Shown: piece by piece, positions 24,527 to 32,679 of the stretch
Numbering within the stretch: the stretch's first letter is position 1
Layout of the letters: every line of letters starts with the position of its first letter
Source of the DNA: a virus
IMG/VR virus record: IMGVR_UViG_3300025869_000018
Coordinates: 1-52,994 of that record
DNA: 52,994 bases
Strand: one strand, 5' to 3'
Translations under genes and position numbers: made by a program
The notes under the pieces: model-generated
Databases searched by the model: none
What the model was told of the DNA's origin: nothing
Seen by the model: only the letters and a program-made list of their open reading frames with translations

Positions 24527-25171
24527 ATGGGATTTCTAAACAACACTACTGTAACTGTAGACGCTATATTAACTAAAAAAGGTCGTGAGTTATTAGCACA
24601 AGGTACAGAAGCATTTAATATTACAAAATTTGCATTAGCAGATGATGAAATAGATTACAACTTATTTGATGTATCGCATCCAAATGGTAGTGACTTCTAT
24701 GGTAAGGTAATTGAGAATATGCCACTTTTAGAGGCAATACCCGATGAAAATCACGTTATGAGATATAAGCTCGTCACACTTCCTAAAAATAGTATTAAAA
24801 TGCCAATTGTTTCAGAATTAGCAGCAATAACTTTTAAAATTGATGATGGATTGCAAGGTCAATCTCCTGTAGTTGAACCAAATACCAGAAATGTCAATGA
24901 TTCTTCATATACTTTTATATTACACGATCAATCAGTCTGTACTATGACGGTAGAATCAGCGGCTGGTGGTAATGTTGGTGCTACTACACCATTCTTTTTA
25001 GGAGATGATGATGCTCCAAACAGTAAGACATTAACTGCTAAGTCTGTTAGAATCGGTGTATCTCCTGTAGATAAGAAAAAGGTTACTCAACTTACTATAA
25101 TCGGTAATGATACAGGCGCTACGACATCTATAACAATAACTAACCCTGTAACAATATCATCATTGAGTTAA
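24527..25171 (+). CDS. Virion structural protein of a marine T4-like type (214 aa)
   Basis: AGGAG precedes the ATG. The N-terminal region (NTTVTVDAILTKKGRELLAQG..FNITKFALADDEIDYNLFD) is a pattern I recall from tail/fibre-associated proteins of marine T4-like phages, where LTKKGRELLA and KFALADDEIDY recur. The C-terminal part is a small beta-sandwich (VTQLTIIGNDTGATTSITITN). It is the first of three consecutive genes of virion type and has its own late-promoter candidate. The exact place in the particle is unknown. Confidence 0.65.
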   Translation: MGFLNNTTVTVDAILTKKGRELLAQGTEAFNITKFALADDEIDYNLFDVSHPNGSDFYGKVIENMPLLEAIPDENHVMRYKLVTLPKNSIKMPIVSELAAITFKIDDGLQGQSPVVEPNTRNVNDSSYTFILHDQSVCTMTVESAAGGNVGATTPFFLGDDDAPNSKTLTAKSVRIGVSPVDKKKVTQLTIIGNDTGATTSITITNPVTISSLS

Positions 25172-25181
25172 GGAGTAAAAA

Positions 25182-26243
25182 ATGGCAATTTATAAAACAT
25201 TAAATATAGAAGAGGAAAATTCCTTAGTATCAAGCGATGTTGTAACTAACGTAAAAGATGTAGTTTCATCTGGAATGTGGGCAGATGGAGCAGGAACACT
25301 AACTTCTTTCTTCACATCTTCAACGCAGAGTTCCAGTAACCATCAGTATTTTTTAGATGTACATGCAGCAGATCCACAATCGGATTCAACTGCTAAACCA
25401 CAATTTTCAGTAGCTTATGGACATTTCAATGGAAGTGGTTCTGCTGGTGCCATAGGAGTTGATGGTAATAGAGCATCAGCTGCTATATACAGACAGTTAG
25501 CTAATACTCTTTTAGGACCAAATGAAGAAAAATTTAGTTTTGCTGCTTCGGATGGCGCTCACACAAAACCTGAATTTGTTTATGCAATATCAATTGCTAG
25601 ACAACAACTTCGTGAGAAGATGGATCCAGGCAATTGGGAGCTACATTTAAGTGGTAGTGGTGGACCAGATAATGTGATGAAATTAATTGACGATAGCAAT
25701 GCTACTACAAATCCTGAAATAAATCAAGGTGGTAGAGTATTTAACATAGTTTCAGGCTCTATTAGCGGTGGTACTGCTACTACAAAGATTCCAGCTACTT
25801 CTCAACCAGGTGGTGGTCTTGGATTATTTTATCCTGATATGGGTATTTTAATACTCAATGGACCTGTAATTTCATCTCCAATGTCAGCCTCATTATCTGC
25901 TTCTGTTGCTTCTAACACAGAAGGTGGAAATGTAGGTAAATTTTATGAAAAAATTGAATTGGGCAGTTACTTTCAGGCAAGAAGAGAAGAAGTAATAAGC
26001 TCACAACATTATTTTTGTAGAGTTCCTAATAAAGAGTTTAACTTTAGTTCAAATCCAACATTTACTTCTGGATCTCAAGGTAATTTTACAGTTCCAACTT
26101 TTTATAGAAATCCAAAATCTTTTATAACACAAGTCGGATTGTACAATGACAATAATGAACTTTTGGCTATTGCCAAATTGAGTAAACCATTACTAAAATC
26201 TTATTCAAGAGAAGCTATAATCAAAGTTAAATTAGACTTTTAA
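25182..26243 (+). CDS. Virion structural protein, paralogue of the next gene (353 aa)
   Basis: AAGGAG precedes the ATG. Features: an N-terminal region with Ser/Thr-rich repeats, a core containing FSVAYGHFNGSGSAG and AIYRQLANTLLGPNEEKFSF, a KMDPGNWELHLSGSG segment, and a C-terminal module at about 310-353 (FITQVGLYNDNNELLAIAKLSKP). That C-terminal module is shared with the next protein (YITKVGLYNDFNELIAIGQLAKP), so the two are relatives that probably occupy equivalent sites in the virion. A baseplate/tail location is inferred from the neighbours. Confidence 0.65.
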   Translation: MAIYKTLNIEEENSLVSSDVVTNVKDVVSSGMWADGAGTLTSFFTSSTQSSSNHQYFLDVHAADPQSDSTAKPQFSVAYGHFNGSGSAGAIGVDGNRASAAIYRQLANTLLGPNEEKFSFAASDGAHTKPEFVYAISIARQQLREKMDPGNWELHLSGSGGPDNVMKLIDDSNATTNPEINQGGRVFNIVSGSISGGTATTKIPATSQPGGGLGLFYPDMGILILNGPVISSPMSASLSASVASNTEGGNVGKFYEKIELGSYFQARREEVISSQHYFCRVPNKEFNFSSNPTFTSGSQGNFTVPTFYRNPKSFITQVGLYNDNNELLAIAKLSKPLLKSYSREAIIKVKLDF

Positions 26244-26260
26244 CTTGGGAGATATAGGTC

Positions 26261-27259
26261 ATGTTTAAGAGACTCGACCCAAGAGACATTAATGTAACAC
26301 CATTTAAAGCTCATAAAGAGTTTACTGTCACTAATGTAGATAGTGGTAGTGGTGTATATGGTTTTAGAGCTATTAGTTCAAGTGCACATAATTTTGATAC
26401 TGATACAGCACATAATTTTGATACTGATACAGCACCAAAGACAACTTTTGATTCTGCTAGTTTTTACCAAATGCCAAGTTGGTTTATGATTAACCAATTG
26501 TATTATCGTGATACTGAAAATTACTACAATCATTTAGGTTATAGTAACAATACTCAGTATAAATTACTTCAGCCATCCGCTTCTATTATCTCAGTATCCA
26601 AAGACTTATTTGGCGAAAGAATAAAACCAAAATCTATTACATTAACAGATGACAGTACTTCTGCTACAGTTACGATCGTGGATGATGGTAAAGGTAATCT
26701 TTACGACAATGATTTTTCATCAAGCTTTGCTGAATTTGCTGCTGGACAGTTTGAAGATTCTGATATAATAAAATCTACTGGTAGTTTTGCCGGCAATGTC
26801 TTTTATGAACAAGGGTTATTAGTGTTCACAAATACAGGATCTAGATTTGTAGATATCGGAACTGGTTTAGGAACTGATGGTTATAGTTTGAGATATAAGT
26901 CTCAAACAACTATCAGAGAACATTCATATACTTGTGTAATAGGCGAAGGTGAAATGAATACTACAAATAATATTTCAGTTACCTTTGAAAGAAGTGGTAG
27001 TATAAATGTTTCTGGCTCTGATAGTTGGAGATTGTTTCCTCCTGGTCACGCAGCTGCTAAATCAGGCTCTTACAAACACTACTATGGAGCAGCCGGTAAG
27101 TATGAAAACTTCGTAACACATTCTAATTTTGAACCATACATTACTAAGGTTGGTTTATATAATGATTTTAATGAGCTTATAGCTATTGGACAATTAGCTA
27201 AGCCTGTAAAAAATGATAAAGAGTTAGCTTTAGATATAAATGTAAGGTTTGATGTATAA
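26261..27259 (+). CDS. Virion structural protein, paralogue of the previous gene (332 aa)
   Basis: Opens MFKRLDPRDINVTPFKAHKEF; the middle carries SWFMINQLYYRDTENYYNHLGY and beta-rich stretches; the C-terminus (YITKVGLYNDFNELIAIGQLAKP) matches that of the preceding protein. Residues 42-57 are a perfect tandem repeat of AHNFDTDT from a 24-nt DNA duplication, in frame. The pairing of two related structural genes suggests gene duplication followed by divergence. Stop overlaps the metalloprotease start (TAATG). Confidence 0.65.
   Translation: MFKRLDPRDINVTPFKAHKEFTVTNVDSGSGVYGFRAISSSAHNFDTDTAHNFDTDTAPKTTFDSASFYQMPSWFMINQLYYRDTENYYNHLGYSNNTQYKLLQPSASIISVSKDLFGERIKPKSITLTDDSTSATVTIVDDGKGNLYDNDFSSSFAEFAAGQFEDSDIIKSTGSFAGNVFYEQGLLVFTNTGSRFVDIGTGLGTDGYSLRYKSQTTIREHSYTCVIGEGEMNTTNNISVTFERSGSINVSGSDSWRLFPPGHAAAKSGSYKHYYGAAGKYENFVTHSNFEPYITKVGLYNDFNELIAIGQLAKPVKNDKELALDINVRFDV
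26384..26431 (+). repeat. Perfect 24-nt tandem duplication, in frame
   Basis: Copy 1 26384-26407 and copy 2 26408-26431 are identical and encode AHNFDTDT twice. One of several recent-looking tandem duplications in the window. Confidence 0.95.
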
Positions 27260-27645
27260 TGGGTAAGTTTAAAAGGATGATGGAAGTTTCTTTTCTAATG
27301 GAAAGAATGGATTATCAAGACACTGCATCCCAATTAGTAAAGCAGTATGGATTGAAGTCTAAAATTAAATTTGGTAGTGGAAAGAATTTTGGTGAATACA
27401 TTCCTGAAACCGATACAATAACTCTTAGAAAATCATATCCATCTGTAAAAGAATTTCTGATGACTATATTACACGAAATAGGACATGCACTTGATGCTAA
27501 ACGAATAGGTGTAAATAAGTATATAAAGAAATACACACAAGCAGGAACAATGGCTGCTTATGATGGATTAGATCCTCACGATGATAATAAGTGGGAAGAG
27601 AAAGCAGAAAAGTTTGCTGAAAAAGAATTATCAAAATGGTTATAA
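27259..27645 (+). CDS. Small zinc metallopeptidase (HExxH)
   Basis: 128 residues with the zinc-binding helix ILHEIGHALDAKR (His72, Glu73, His76), and a downstream acidic helix KWEEKAEKFAEKEL in which a Glu near 113-114 can be the third ligand, the layout of ImmA/IrrE-type and related minimal metallopeptidases. The N-terminal part has a strand-turn ITLRKSYPSVKEF leading into the helix, as in those families. No helix-turn-helix is attached. As the last gene of the structural operon, it could process a virion protein, or cleave a host regulator; context slightly favours maturation. Confidence 0.85.
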   Translation: MGKFKRMMEVSFLMERMDYQDTASQLVKQYGLKSKIKFGSGKNFGEYIPETDTITLRKSYPSVKEFLMTILHEIGHALDAKRIGVNKYIKKYTQAGTMAAYDGLDPHDDNKWEEKAEKFAEKELSKWL

Positions 27646-27777
27646 ATAAAATCGTATAATAGTTTTTTTCTGTATATATATTACTGTGTTAACATACAAT
27701 TTGGTTTTAAAAAATTCTATTAGGTTTTTTAATAAGAAATCTTTGCCCTGAATTAACCAAATCTTAGTTAAGTATTA

Positions 27778-27818
27778 ACAAGTAACAAGTACAAGTATAA
27801 GTACAAGTAAAACAAGTA
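27778..27818 (+). repeat. Five ACAAGTA repeats in front of the replication/recombination genes
   Basis: ACAAGTA occurs at 27778, 27785, 27791, 27803 and 27812, all on the + strand, ending 6 nt before the ATG at 27825. The rest of the 179-nt gap (27646-27824) holds no gene; it has TATAAATA (27641-27648, overlapping the previous stop), TATAAT (27655-27660) and AT-rich DNA. The repeats could be iteron-like protein-binding sites or a translation enhancer, as there is no clear ribosome binding site. Confidence 0.7.
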
Positions 27819-27824
27819 TAACTT

Positions 27825-28181
27825 ATGAAATCAAGAAGTGCCAAGAACAAAGGCAAAAGACTTCAGAACAATGTAAGAGATCTTTTGTTAGAAACATTTA
27901 ATCAATTAGAGCCCGATGATATTAAATCAGCTATTATGGGTGAATCAGGAGAAGACATCAAATTATCTCCAGCGGCTCGAAGACTAATCCCTTATTCATT
28001 CGAATGTAAGAATCAAGAAGCATTAAACATATGGTCATCATTAGAACAAGCAGAAACAAATAGTGGTGATTACGATCCTGTTTTGATATTTAAAAGAAAC
28101 AGAACTAAAACATACGCAGTTATTAACATAGAAAAATTTATAGAGCTAATCAATGAGTCAAATAGTAAGTCTACTAAATAG
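27825..28181 (+). CDS. Putative PDDEXK-type nuclease (118 aa)
   Basis: Residues 8-27 form a basic helix (NKGKRLQNNVRDLLLETFNQ) as at the start of Holliday-junction-resolvase-like nucleases; then GESGEDIKLSP with Asp44, RRLIPYSFECKNQE with Glu60-x-Lys62, and a helix with WSSLEQAE. D..ExK is the catalytic pattern of the PD-(D/E)XK nuclease fold. Its place directly before the primase and the gp46/47 nuclease suits DNA recombination or repair. It has no clear ribosome binding site, and the ACAAGTA repeats precede it. The 3' end overlaps the primase start by 29 nt. Confidence 0.75.
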   Translation: MKSRSAKNKGKRLQNNVRDLLLETFNQLEPDDIKSAIMGESGEDIKLSPAARRLIPYSFECKNQEALNIWSSLEQAETNSGDYDPVLIFKRNRTKTYAVINIEKFIELINESNSKSTK

Positions 28182-29094
28182 GGTTGTAGGAAATAGAGGA
28201 AGACAATTAAAGAAAGCCAATGAGTATATGTATTGGTCTCCGTTTACCTCTCATCATAAACCGAAACTACAGATAAACACACAAACACAGAAATGGCATT
28301 GTTGGGTTTCCAATCAAGGTGGTCATAAACTATATCAGCTATTTAAGAAGTTAAAAGCTAGTAAAGAACAATTCGATGAACTTACAGACTTGGTTGGCGG
28401 ATTCCAATCACTATCATCAAATCGTGAGAAAGTCAAGGAAAATATTGTAAGATTACCAAAAGAGTTCAAACCTCTTTTGTCAAATGGTAATAGCATAATC
28501 GCTAAACATTCGAGAGTTTATCTTAACAACAGAAACGTTTCTAATGGGGATATTCTTCGATATGGGATAGGTTATTGTGAAGAGGGTATGTATAGTAACC
28601 GTGTCATTGTGCCTTCCTATAACAGCGATGGAGAACTTAATTATTTTGTCGGTAGGGATATCTATGAGGGTGGCTTTAAATACAAGAATCCTCCTGTATC
28701 TAAAGATGTTATTGGGTTTGATTTGTTTATAAATTGGAATGAGCCTATCATATTATGTGAGGGTGTTTTTGATGCTATAGCGATAAAGCGAAATGCTATA
28801 CCTCTTTTCGGTAAAACCATACCAAAATCTCTTAAAAAGAAAATATACGAAAAAAAGGTTAAGGAGATATATATATTATTAGACAAAGATGCTATTTCTG
28901 ATGCTATAAAGATAACGGATGATTTAATGAAAAATGGTATTAATGTTTATTTTGTAAGTTTATCAGAGGAAGACCCTTCTGATATGGGATTTAAAAAGGT
29001 AATCAATCTCATAAAGGAAACAAAACAGACTTCTTTTTCTGACTTGATGAGGATGAAATTAAATGGTAAGACAAGAAAATATTTGGAAATTTAA
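28153..29094 (+). CDS. 61: DNA primase, T4 gp61-like
   Basis: Makes RNA primers for lagging-strand synthesis. The N-terminal zinc-finger region is recognisable (YMYWSPFTSHHKPKLQIN.. KWHCWVSNQGG, residues 26-57), but three of the four usual Cys are replaced (Ser29, Thr32, Ser53; only Cys50 remains), so it probably binds no zinc. The catalytic core has SNRVIVPSYNSDGELNYFVGRD, the TOPRIM strand IILCEGVFDAIAIKRN with the catalytic Glu, and IYILLDKDA with the Asp-x-Asp. Length 313 compares with 342 in T4. It starts inside the preceding gene and overlaps the next gene by 32 nt. Confidence 0.88.
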   Translation: MSQIVSLLNRVVGNRGRQLKKANEYMYWSPFTSHHKPKLQINTQTQKWHCWVSNQGGHKLYQLFKKLKASKEQFDELTDLVGGFQSLSSNREKVKENIVRLPKEFKPLLSNGNSIIAKHSRVYLNNRNVSNGDILRYGIGYCEEGMYSNRVIVPSYNSDGELNYFVGRDIYEGGFKYKNPPVSKDVIGFDLFINWNEPIILCEGVFDAIAIKRNAIPLFGKTIPKSLKKKIYEKKVKEIYILLDKDAISDAIKITDDLMKNGINVYFVSLSEEDPSDMGFKKVINLIKETKQTSFSDLMRMKLNGKTRKYLEI

Positions 29095-29284
29095 TGACGA
29101 AGAATGGAAAGTTCATATCACAGATATTGAGCTTCTTGAACAGGCAAAGAAAAAATTTGATTTGGGAAATTCAATCACTATTTATTATGAAAGTGGAAGT
29201 CTCTCTAAAGAAACATCTTGGGATATTATAGTACCAAATAATAAAATCAATAAAGTCAAAAAATTCATAAAGGATAATACTTGA
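29063..29284 (+). CDS. Small hypothetical protein (73 aa)
   Basis: ATG at 29063 lies within the end of the primase gene; the stop overlaps the TTG start of the gp47/46 gene by 4 nt. The product (MVRQENIWKFNDEEWKVHIT...) is alpha/beta with a helix ELLEQAKKKFDL, a strand SITIYYES and the end IIVPNNKINKVKKFIKD. It looks like a compact regulatory or partner protein, wedged between primase and recombination nuclease. No family recognised. Confidence 0.65.
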   Translation: MVRQENIWKFNDEEWKVHITDIELLEQAKKKFDLGNSITIYYESGSLSKETSWDIIVPNNKINKVKKFIKDNT

Positions 29285-32200
29285 TTAAAGAAAATGTTGT
29301 AAAAGTACCTTTTCGTAAATTAAAGCACATTCATCATATATCTGATATTCAAATCAGAAACCTAAAGCGACATAAAGAATATGAAGAAGTCTTTGAACGC
29401 ACATACGAAGAAGTAAAAAAACATAAAGATAATGCCGTAGTCTATATCGGTGGTGATATAGCACACTCAAAAACCGAAATGTCGCCTGAACTAGTCGACC
29501 AACTCTCTCGTTTATTTAAGAATCTAGCTGATATATGTCCAACAATCTTAATTGCTGGCAATCACGATTGTAACTTAAATAATCGTTCGAGGATGGATGT
29601 TCTTTCTCCAATCGTAAATAACCTAAAGCACCCAGACCTACATTACCTAAAAGATAGTGGTGTGTATAAATGTGCTGATACAAAGTTTGTAGTTTGGGAT
29701 GTTTGGGAAAAAGAGGATGACTATATTGAGGCTAAGGATTTTGAAGGTGATACAAAGATAGTTCTCTTTCACGGAACTGTAGATAAGTCAGAAACGGATT
29801 TAGGATTCTTTCTTCCATCGGATGTGAAGATTGCTAAGTTCAAAGGTTACGATATGGGATTGCTGGGTGACATCCACAAAAGACAGCATCTCAATAAAGA
29901 GGAAACCATTTCTTATTGTGGTTCATTGGTACAACAGAATCACGGAGAAGGATTAAGTCATGGTTATTTATTGTGGGATGTTCCAAAGAGAACTTCTGAG
30001 TACATAGAAGTACCGAATGACTACGGCTATTATACAATAAACATAGATGATGGTAAGGTGCCTGAATGTCCAGATATACCACAGAAAGCTCGACTAAGAG
30101 TTAGGGTATCTAACACAACACCATCACAACTAAAGAAGGCTATGAGCCTTATCCACAGTAAGTATGGAATCAAAGAAGTGTCTGTTACCAAAACAGACTC
30201 TATATACTCTACAGATAAAGTAAGAGGACAACACATAGCAGTTGGTAATGTTAGAGACTCTGATTATCAATATAACCTAATAGAAGAATACTTAAAAGCA
30301 AATCACTTTGTAGATGATGAAACTCTGATAGATATTAAAAAGATAAATGAAGAATTAAATCGTATATTACCAGAGGATGATGTAAATAGAGGTGTTAACT
30401 GGCAGGTTAAAAAGTTTGAGTTTGATAATATGTTTTCCTATGGGGAAGATAATGTGGTAGACTTTACAAAGCTAAGTGGTATTGTAGGTTTGTTTGCACC
30501 AAACGCACAAGGTAAATCTTCTTTATTGGATGCTCTTTCATTCTGTTTATTTGATAGGTCTTCAAGAGCTTACAAAGCAGTAAACGTTCTTAACAATAAA
30601 AAAGATTGGTTTAAGTGTAAAGCTACTTTGGAAGTTGAGGGTGTAGAATACTTTATAGAAAGAAATGCTAAAAAGCAATCAAATGGTCACGTTAAGGTAA
30701 ACGTAGAGTTTTACACATTTGCTGATGACGGTGAAAAGGTTTCTATGAACGGAGACCAAAGAAGAACTACAGATGTAAACATTCGTAGATTAATCGGAAC
30801 TTATGATGACTTTGTAATGACATCTCTTTCTCTACAGACTAATTCAACTGTTTTTATCGATAAGACACAAAAAGAAAGAAAAGACTTACTTGCACAATTT
30901 ATGGGCATTGGTGTGTTTGACGATCTTTGGAAATTAGCCGCTGATGAAATACATGATGTATCTTCTCTTCTAAAATCTTTTAAGAACAATAACTACGATA
31001 CAGATTTAGCTGAAATAAAAGAAAGTCTAACTGATTTTAGAAAAGAATCAAGAGAGTTGACTACAACTAAAAAAGAAATGGTTGCTGACAAAAAGAAATC
31101 AGATAGAAAGATTATAACTCTCACTAAAAAACTTAAAAAGGTTGATGATACTGTTGGTAGTTTAGATGAAATAGAAGAAAGAAAAGCTTCTTTAAATAAC
31201 ACTCTAGCTACAACAGATGAAAAGTTCGGTAAGCTCAAAACTCTTTCTGAACAATATAAAGTTGAAGAAACTGAACTAACAGAAAAGATAAACATCTACA
31301 AAGAAAATGAAGTAGACAAGAAGTTTGCTCAGTTTGAACAATATAGTTTAGAAAAATCAAATCATCAGATAGAGATAGACAAATTAAAGATTGAAGTTCA
31401 ACATAAGTTGGATAAGATTGATAAGCTCGGTAACTTAGAACACGATCCTGATTGTACCTATTGTATGAGCAATCCTTTTACATTGGATGCTATAGAAACA
31501 AAAGAAAAACTAAATGAAGATAAAACTTTAGCAGATACTTTTCTAAAGAAATCATCTGAGTTGGATAGTATTATAAATGGCTTATCTCATATTACTGCTC
31601 ACAAAAAACAAATGGATTCTTGTATAAGTGACTTTAATTTACTAACTTCAAACATCAGTAAAACAGATAGTGAACAAAAACTAACTACAGAAAAGAAAAA
31701 GAATCTTATAAGTCAGTTAGCTATTATTGAAGATAAAATCAATCTTTATCACGAACAAGAAAAAGATATTATCTTTAATAAAGATTTGTATAACTCTATA
31801 GATGCTGAACAGAACAATTCTGATAACTTAGAAGTAGAGATAGAAGATTTAGATAAGAAACTACAAACTGTAAATGGTGAGATTAAAGTATTAGAAACCA
31901 ATCGTAGAAACATAATGTCTAATATCAAAAAGGTAGAAGAATTAGAAGGTAAGTATGCAGCTTATCAATATTATATGGATGCTATCAAACGTGATGGTAT
32001 ACCTTACGAACTAATATCTAAAGCTCTTCCAACTATCGAAGGTGCTGTAAATGATATACTAGCACAAATCGTAGACTTTTCTATGATATTAGAGATGGAT
32101 GGTAAGAACATTAATTGTTATATCGTATATGATGATGATAATGTTTGGCCTCTTGAACTAAGTAGTGGAATGGAGAGATTTATATCCTCTTTAGCCATGC

Positions 32201-32436
32201 GTGTGGGATTGATTAATGTTTCTAACTTACCAGCGGCTAACTTCTTAGCAATCGATGAGGGTTGGGGAACTATGGATTCAGACAATCTAAACTCAGTTTA
32301 TAATCTATTTCAGTATTTAAAAACTCAGTTTCAATTTACAATGATTGTTTCTCATATAGATTCTATGAGAGATGCTGTAGATACTCTATTAGAAATTAAG
32401 AAAGAAGACAACTTCTCTAACGTATCTTTTGACTAG
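29281..32436 (+). CDS. 47/46: Fused Mre11-Rad50-type recombination nuclease (gp47 + gp46 in one chain)
   Basis: Start TTG 29281. Residues 1-370 are the phosphoesterase (gp47/SbcD): HHISDIQIR (Asp22; the usual His two positions on is Gln24), GGDIAHSK (57-64), AGNHD (His95), FHGTVD (His164) and LLGDIHKRQ (196-202). Residues 372-1051 are the SMC-like ATPase (gp46/SbcC): Walker A APNAQGKS (406-413), long coiled coils around the zinc hook C725-T-Y-C728, signature LSSGME (960-965), Walker B FLAIDEGW (Asp992-Glu993) and the H-loop IVSHID. In T4 and most bacteria these are two genes; here one 1051-residue polypeptide. The complex resects DNA ends for recombination-dependent replication. No stop or frame break is seen at the join (about 365-375). 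Confidence 0.93.
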   Translation: MIKENVVKVPFRKLKHIHHISDIQIRNLKRHKEYEEVFERTYEEVKKHKDNAVVYIGGDIAHSKTEMSPELVDQLSRLFKNLADICPTILIAGNHDCNLNNRSRMDVLSPIVNNLKHPDLHYLKDSGVYKCADTKFVVWDVWEKEDDYIEAKDFEGDTKIVLFHGTVDKSETDLGFFLPSDVKIAKFKGYDMGLLGDIHKRQHLNKEETISYCGSLVQQNHGEGLSHGYLLWDVPKRTSEYIEVPNDYGYYTINIDDGKVPECPDIPQKARLRVRVSNTTPSQLKKAMSLIHSKYGIKEVSVTKTDSIYSTDKVRGQHIAVGNVRDSDYQYNLIEEYLKANHFVDDETLIDIKKINEELNRILPEDDVNRGVNWQVKKFEFDNMFSYGEDNVVDFTKLSGIVGLFAPNAQGKSSLLDALSFCLFDRSSRAYKAVNVLNNKKDWFKCKATLEVEGVEYFIERNAKKQSNGHVKVNVEFYTFADDGEKVSMNGDQRRTTDVNIRRLIGTYDDFVMTSLSLQTNSTVFIDKTQKERKDLLAQFMGIGVFDDLWKLAADEIHDVSSLLKSFKNNNYDTDLAEIKESLTDFRKESRELTTTKKEMVADKKKSDRKIITLTKKLKKVDDTVGSLDEIEERKASLNNTLATTDEKFGKLKTLSEQYKVEETELTEKINIYKENEVDKKFAQFEQYSLEKSNHQIEIDKLKIEVQHKLDKIDKLGNLEHDPDCTYCMSNPFTLDAIETKEKLNEDKTLADTFLKKSSELDSIINGLSHITAHKKQMDSCISDFNLLTSNISKTDSEQKLTTEKKKNLISQLAIIEDKINLYHEQEKDIIFNKDLYNSIDAEQNNSDNLEVEIEDLDKKLQTVNGEIKVLETNRRNIMSNIKKVEELEGKYAAYQYYMDAIKRDGIPYELISKALPTIEGAVNDILAQIVDFSMILEMDGKNINCYIVYDDDNVWPLELSSGMERFISSLAMRVGLINVSNLPAANFLAIDEGWGTMDSDNLNSVYNLFQYLKTQFQFTMIVSHIDSMRDAVDTLLEIKKEDNFSNVSFD

Positions 32437-32587
32437 AAAGTAAATTCTTAGGTTTACTATCCCCTCTTTTAAGACTTAGTACATACTGATTAATTACTGC
32501 GCTCATAGTAGTGCTTTCTTCCTTAACATATAATCTAAACCAGTCTACTAGCCCTTCATCTATAGTAAATGAATATTTTTTTTTCAT
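32417..32587 (-). CDS. Ribbon-helix-helix regulator, only leftward gene (56 aa)
   Basis: MKKKYSFTIDEGLVDWFRLY then VKEESTTMSAVINQYVLSLKRG is the Arc/MetJ/CopG pattern: a short strand (KKYSFTI) for the DNA major groove, helix A, and helix B with the S-xx-V turn. I chose the ATG at 32585-32587 (GGAG is well spaced); an upstream ATG at 32600-32602 would add 5 residues. It overlaps the end of gp47/46 tail to tail by 20 nt. The 77-nt gap to the giant fibre gene is AT-rich and holds both its own promoter and that of the fibre gene, so it may repress its own gene or the fibre operon. Confidence 0.75.
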   Translation of the reverse strand: MKKKYSFTIDEGLVDWFRLYVKEESTTMSAVINQYVLSLKRGDSKPKNLLSSQKIR

Positions 32588-32641
32588 ACCGATAATCTCC
32601 ATATCTTATACATATAATAAATATAAAAATTTTAAATTATG

Positions 32642-32652
32642 ATATTTATTAG
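32642..32652 (+). promoter_or_regulatory. Weak late-promoter candidate before the fibre gene
   Basis: ATATTTATTAG, a diverged copy of the recurring motif, 28 nt before the ATG of the giant fibre gene. It lies in the AT-rich divergent region shared with the leftward regulator gene. Confidence 0.35.
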
Positions 32653-32679
32653 TGATATCAAATAATAGGAAATATATTA

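Noticed and set aside
27641-27660. TATAAATA followed by TATAAT as a promoter for the nuclease/primase operon
   Set aside because: There is no -35 match and TATAAATA overlaps the stop of the previous gene, so I cannot support it as a separate feature.
27778-27818. ACAAGTA cluster considered as a CRISPR array
   Set aside because: The units are 7 nt with no unique spacers of constant length.
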